Source of the DNA: Sequoia sempervirens
Taxonomy: Eukaryota > Streptophyta > Pinopsida > Cupressales > Cupressaceae
Assembly: GCA_007258455.2 (NCBI GenBank)
Contig: VDFB02252616.1
Span: forward strand, 121,494,552-121,558,551
Direction: 5' to 3'
DNA: 64,000 nucleotides
Position numbers and translations under genes: made by a program. Positions within the stretch are counted from its first letter, which is position 1. The number at the start of each line of letters is the position of its first letter. Below the pieces are notes generated by a model. That model ran no database searches, was not told the origin of the DNA, and saw only the letters and a program-made list of their open reading frames with translations. Below, in pieces: positions 59,641 through 64,000 of this stretch.

Positions 59641-60865
59641 TGGATTCATGCCTCCATGAGGCAAGTTTTTTCATTTTTAGTTTTATTTGATGTTTTCCTT
59701 TGTAATAAGGTCATATTTACCATGGTACATGTGTTTTGAGTCATTGATAAGGTTACTAGGTGGTTTGTGGGGTTAAGTTGTCAGCTTTCAAAATATTGTC
59801 ATTATTGCAAAATTGCAAAATATGCAAAAAAAAAAGGGAATATGAAGGGTCATCGGTGGGAAAGTAGGTTTTTGGTCATTGGAATTCAAAGGGTAGTTAG
59901 GAAAACTAATGTAATATGTTTAAATTTTCCTTGAGAAGGTGAGCCCAAGGTTGGTGACTTGTATTTTGGAGAAAATTCAATAAAACCCCTATTTTTCTAC
60001 AAATTTATAACGTTTCTTACTGTTTCAGATCATTATACGATTATGTATGGAGGTTTCATGAATTGAGGTTGATTTTATTGGATGGAGAATTGAATTATAT
60101 TTTTTTTGGTGTTGGTTTTGCTGAGTTTCATTAAGTTTTGAGTATTTTGTTGCCATTTTACCTCGGACAAGTTAGAAACCCTAGTCCAACAAGGTTGAAA
60201 GGAAGAAAAATGTAGAGCTCTCCATTCCACCATTGAAACATTGTCAAATTTTTTGGAATGGAGGTATATTAGGTGTATTTTTTGTTTACCAAGTTGCAAG
60301 GGAAAAGGATAGAGTTAGGAGTTGATTGGGTGATGCCCTAGATGAAATTTCATGGTTTTTAGACATGAAAGGATAGCTAAAGGTTAGGGTTTGTTAAGGA
60401 AGCATTGGGAAAGTGTGGTAATTGGTTTAGGAAGCATGTGTAGGCCCTAAATGAATTGTGTAAGGTTTTCTTGAAGAGATTTAAGGCCAAGAGAATGAAG
60501 AACCTATAAACCCTCCTGAAAACAAGCCTAACTAATTAAGCCATTGTGTAAACATAGCAGTCAATTTTTGGAGGACACTTTCTGAAGTAACCCCAGTTGA
60601 AATCATAGTATGTTATGCAATCCCTTAATGGGTACTCAAATCTATTTTTATATTTTGGATTTCCTACTTGTATGAAAATATATGCACATTTTTTTCACCT
60701 TGTTGTCCTACTAGGTTTGAACCCTATTTGAGAAGGAAGTGTGAGTAGAATGAAAGCCCTATAAGGAAATCTAGTGGAGCATATCTAATGAAAACTTAGA
60801 ACAGAAGTTCCTTCGGTAACTTTAATTTGATTAGTTACCTCAAAGACATGAAAAACTATGTCCTA
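59641..60865. other. Unclassified insert, no gene
   Basis: No counterpart in copy 1. A poly-A run at 59827-59838 and CAATAAAACCCC near 59979 are the only marks. No coding frame, LTR end or transposase motif found. Confidence 0.4.
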
Positions 60866-62860
60866 ATGTGGAAACAGATAGTTTATTTCCCACATTGATC
60901 CATCTAAGAGAAACACAAGTAAATTCAATAGCAAGCATTAACAGATTCTATTACACGAACCAACAGACATGAAAGATGAAACAGAAAACCAAAACACAAA
61001 GATTTACGTAGGGAAAATCCTTTCCGATAAAAAACCCCACACTCCAAAGATCGAGCCATTGTATTATTCAGTAATAGGAAGTTACAATACAGTTTCAGGC
61101 TCTTAGCCTTTCAAAGATTACATCTTGTTCATCTGGATACAACTAGTAACAACAGATTTCCCTCTACAGTTTCTGATCACCCTCTCAAACTAAATGATCT
61201 TCGCACTGTTACAATACCATCACATATACAATGTAGATCAACATAAGAGAAGTCAAACAAGATTCATGATCAGAAGCTCTCTCTTCTCCTCTACTTCGGC
61301 CTCAAGGCCCCCGGCCATTCAACCAGCCTCTCGGCCTTTCCATCTCATCGGCTCTTCTCTCTTTTTTCTTCTCTTCGGCTTCAGCTCTATGAAATGGTTT
61401 GTTTCCAACTGTCAGATCACAACTATTGAATCATCCAGCTCAGCAACGTAGATGTTTCCACTTCCTTGCATGGAAGATAATACGTCCAGGTCACACCACA
61501 TAGGACAGTCACCCAAACGGTCAACAAACGATCAACTTGTGTCGCATGTCGATGAGACACTAGAAGTGTCTCCCCGATGCCACACGACCTAATTATACAT
61601 TGTCTCCAAGAGTCGTCTCCATCAGCAAGAGGTTACACCGAGTCCAGAGAGTTATCGTTAAGACTCTGCCATGTTGTCAAGACCTCGCACCAAAGATCAC
61701 AAGGTATTCTGAAGAGTTCATCAGTCAGCAAGACTATCGCTCTTCACCCAGACATTACACTGAGCTCATAAGTCATTCTAAAGTGTTCCTTAGTTGCCAA
61801 GACTTTATTCATTCACTGAGAGATCATACTGATCCCCTTTATGTTATACCAACAACAAACTACCTCATCAGCGAGACAATCACACTTCGCCAAGATATCA
61901 TATCGATGCCTTTAAGTCATACCAAAGACCTACCATCGGCCAGACATTCCACATTCACCAGGAGATCATATCGTGGTTCCAAATTCATACTGAAACTTCT
62001 GACATCCATCGCATTCCTATCAGCAAGACAAATACCCTTCGCCAAGACATCACCCCGCAAGTTCCAAGTCACCCCATCTATCTTGTTGGCCAGACTTACC
62101 GCTTTTGCCAAGACTTCATACCGAAGCCTTTAAGTCATATCAATGTGTTCCACTATTGATGAGAGAATCAATCTTCGGCAAGACTTCTTACCAAGGCTTC
62201 CAAGTTATCTCGAAACCACTGTTCGCCAAGAGTCACACCGAACCAATGACCCCACATGCTGTCGATGAGACTTTCGATATTCGATGAGACATCATATCGA
62301 AACAAGTTTTTTGGCCAAGGGTCTCCCCAATGTCTTCAAGTGTTACATTGTCACCAAGACAATCCTTCATCACTGAGACTTCACACTGAGATCTTTAAGT
62401 TACTCTGAGTTGGTGAGACATATCACTATCGGTAAGACTTCTTACCGATCACCCAAGGGTTTCCCCAAAAGCTCCAACACTGTCACTGAGACATGTTACT
62501 TTTGGTAAGACTTCTCACTGAGCCTCCATAGGTTATCCCGATGACTTCAATGCGTATCCCTTTCAGCAAGACCTTCCAATGTCGTTGGGACTTCTTCCCA
62601 AGTTTTGAAGTCACTCTGAAGCCCCCAGTCGCTATGAGTCTCCCCGACGCCCGATTGAATGGCCTGTCGGCCAAAGATCTCCACGCGGTGAGAGTTTACA
62701 ATGACTACTTTATGTCATAGCGATAGACTCCATAGTGAACACGTTTGGAAAGACTTCTGCAAGGTCACAGTGACCAGAATATTTCACAAGGTTCCCAAAC
62801 TGCCAGTCGGCCAGACCAAAGAAATGTCACACCGAATTTTCTCTTCCAGAGGTTCTAGCC
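60866..62860 (+). mobile_element. LTR-like sequence with degenerate GC-richer array
   Basis: AACACAAAGATTTACGTAGG, AAAATCC-TTCC and AATAGGAAGTTACAATACAG near 60992-61100 parallel the AACGTGGTTCACCC segment of the solo LTR at 1190, so this is probably a Copia LTR. Ends and target duplication could not be fixed. From about 61560 the sequence is a degenerate array, described separately. Confidence 0.4.
61560..62830. repeat. Degenerate array of AGAC-TC-CACCGA words
   Basis: Roughly 16 diverged units built from GCCAAGACTTC(N)CACCGA, a short GCCTTCAAGTCAT-CCGA block and a variable spacer, with spacing roughly 60-75 bp. It is clearly richer in GC and CpG than the flanks. The longest open frame (61600-62133) has low-complexity Ser/Arg/Thr composition and is taken as accidental. 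Confidence 0.6.
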
Positions 62861-63320
62861 TATGATATTGAGGCAACAATTCCAAAAAGCCCTGAGTTTC
62901 TAGTTGTCACTTTTTGCCTTAGCATACCATTTTTAACATATCTAAGGTGTTCCATAATTTGGGTGAGGGTTTTGTTGTGAGAATCCAATTTTGGCACTTT
63001 GAGGCCTTGTTAGATGTGTGTATGGAGTTGTAGAAATCTTGAGTGGAAGAAGTGATTATTGAACTTTGTCAAGAGTCCTGATAAGATGAGTCCATGTCTG
63101 ATGGAGACCTTGAAGGAGTATTAAATATCCCACATGAATCCCATTCTCATATCTGCAATTCAATTTGTTGTCCTATGCTTGGAAGACAGTGTTTCCTCAA
63201 TGATGTCTATGAGTCAAAAACCCAAAGTCGTTGCCTTAAGTCTTTGAGATTCTGATTGTTTTCCTTTTCCTCTACATTAGTTTGAATCAATTTCATCCTA
63301 TCACAAAAGTGGGGGATAAA
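62861..63320 (+). mobile_element. 3' internal end of a Gypsy family element with polypurine tract
   Basis: CACAAAAGTGGGGGATAAA (63302-63320) directly precedes an LTR start and corresponds to copy 1's CACTAAAGTGGGAGCAAAA, including a shared TCATCCT upstream. It may be the 3' end of copy 3, separated from 59640 by an insertion, or of another element. Confidence 0.5.
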
Positions 63321-64000
63321 TGTTATGTATAAAAATGTATCCCTTTATATTTTCACACCTGTTTGGGACCTCCCTGTTAAAATTGGGCTTCTTTATGCCT
63401 TATTTGGTCCTATTTTGCATCTACAAGCCCTATTTAATGCATCTTTCCAAGGATAATCCTAACATATATCTAATACGCAATCATAATTTAATATTTTGGA
63501 TTGTATGGCCCAAATTTAGTGATATGGGACTACCTAGGTTTTGGGGCCTAGTCCTAAATTTGGCATAGAACTTAACATTTCTCGAAATTTATGTCCCAAG
63601 CTTAGGCTACTAGGACTCATATTCCACAACTGGCATATGAGTCCTGCTTAGCTTGGACCTATTTTAAATTCAAATTCTTTGCAAGATTTTATTGTCTTGG
63701 ATCTTATGTCAGTTTGTAGTATTGTAATTTTGGGAAATTTGGCATAAACAAGTATAAATGCACAATTATTTCACATAATTTCATCCTAGAAAATCATAAG
63801 AAATCAAGATTACTTTCACAAGAGCATTCAAGATTTGATTATCAAGCATTTTGGAGCTACTTTCAAGATTCAAGCATCATGTCAAAGTCATCATGCATCA
63901 TGTTTTTTTTAGCTAATATTTGTGATGTACATTCTTATGATTCAAGCAAGCATTCAAGTCAAGATCCACAGCATACAATCAAGAGTCAAGGCCTACATTC
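63321..64000 (+). mobile_element. Gypsy family 3' LTR, runs off the window
   Basis: Starts TGTTATGTATAAAAATGTAT and CCCTTTATATTTTCACACC, the family U3 start. It contains the perfect-stem hairpin at 63613-63644, a TATA-like AGTATAAATGC (63750) and the transcribed text TTTCATCCTAGAAAATC and AGCATCATGTCAAAG. The last 200 bases match 29925-30060. Confidence 0.75.

Noticed and set aside
61600..62133. 177-codon open frame in the GC-richer array
   Set aside because: Follows the degenerate repeat; Ser/Arg/Thr-rich without domain; the neighbouring units have stops in the same frame.

Overview
The window looks like a stretch of a very large, repeat-dense plant genome. It is AT-rich and low in CpG, with one compact GC-rich gene surrounded by old, nested, decayed retroelements. 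A gymnosperm (conifer-type) genome is my best guess from the age and nesting of the elements and the long LTRs; this is inference, and no marker here fixes the species.

Layout. 1.0-4.0 kb is a purine-rich (GA) satellite-like array of about 550-bp higher-order units, interrupted by a 465-bp solo LTR with a perfect 5-bp target duplication. 4.3-5.7 kb holds a GC island and a Copia 3' LTR remnant. 6.2-7.9 kb (minus strand) is the only convincing host gene: a plastid-type class I phospholipase A1 (DAD1-like lipase) with a complete Ser-Asp-His triad, but its only good ATG is one base out of frame. 8.9-12.0 kb is AT-rich with a possible Helitron end and a tandem array. 12.0-16.4 kb is a decayed L1-type LINE. 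17.9-22.8 kb contains an LTR fragment, then a Gypsy element with 5' LTR, primer site, long leader and a gag start that is cut off by another LTR. 23.6-29.9 kb is mostly unexplained.

From 29.9 kb to the end the window is dominated by one Ty3/Gypsy family with Tat-like gag features and no reverse transcriptase or integrase visible. Copy 2 (plus strand) survives as an LTR piece at 29.9-30.1 kb, another at 37.3-37.8 kb, and its leader and gag start at 44.7-45.9 kb. Copy 1 (minus strand, 30144-37305, target duplication CATCC) inserted into copy 2's LTR. A Copia element (37844-44692, target duplication TCATT) inserted at copy 2's LTR/primer-site junction. Copy 3 (plus strand) runs from 53.1 kb through gag, a protease-like region and a conserved acidic C-terminal domain to at least 59.6 kb; an LTR of the same family starts at 63321. 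Between 45.9 and 53.1 kb are tandem repeats, an AT palindrome and LTR-like debris; 60.9-62.9 kb holds another LTR-like sequence with a degenerate array.

The least expected signal is a recurrent imperfect palindrome, with arms of the GGACCCATTCGCC / GGCGAATGGGTCC type, at several different positions of the Gypsy family (LTR and leader). Its two arms change in step between copies, which points to a maintained hairpin in DNA or RNA.
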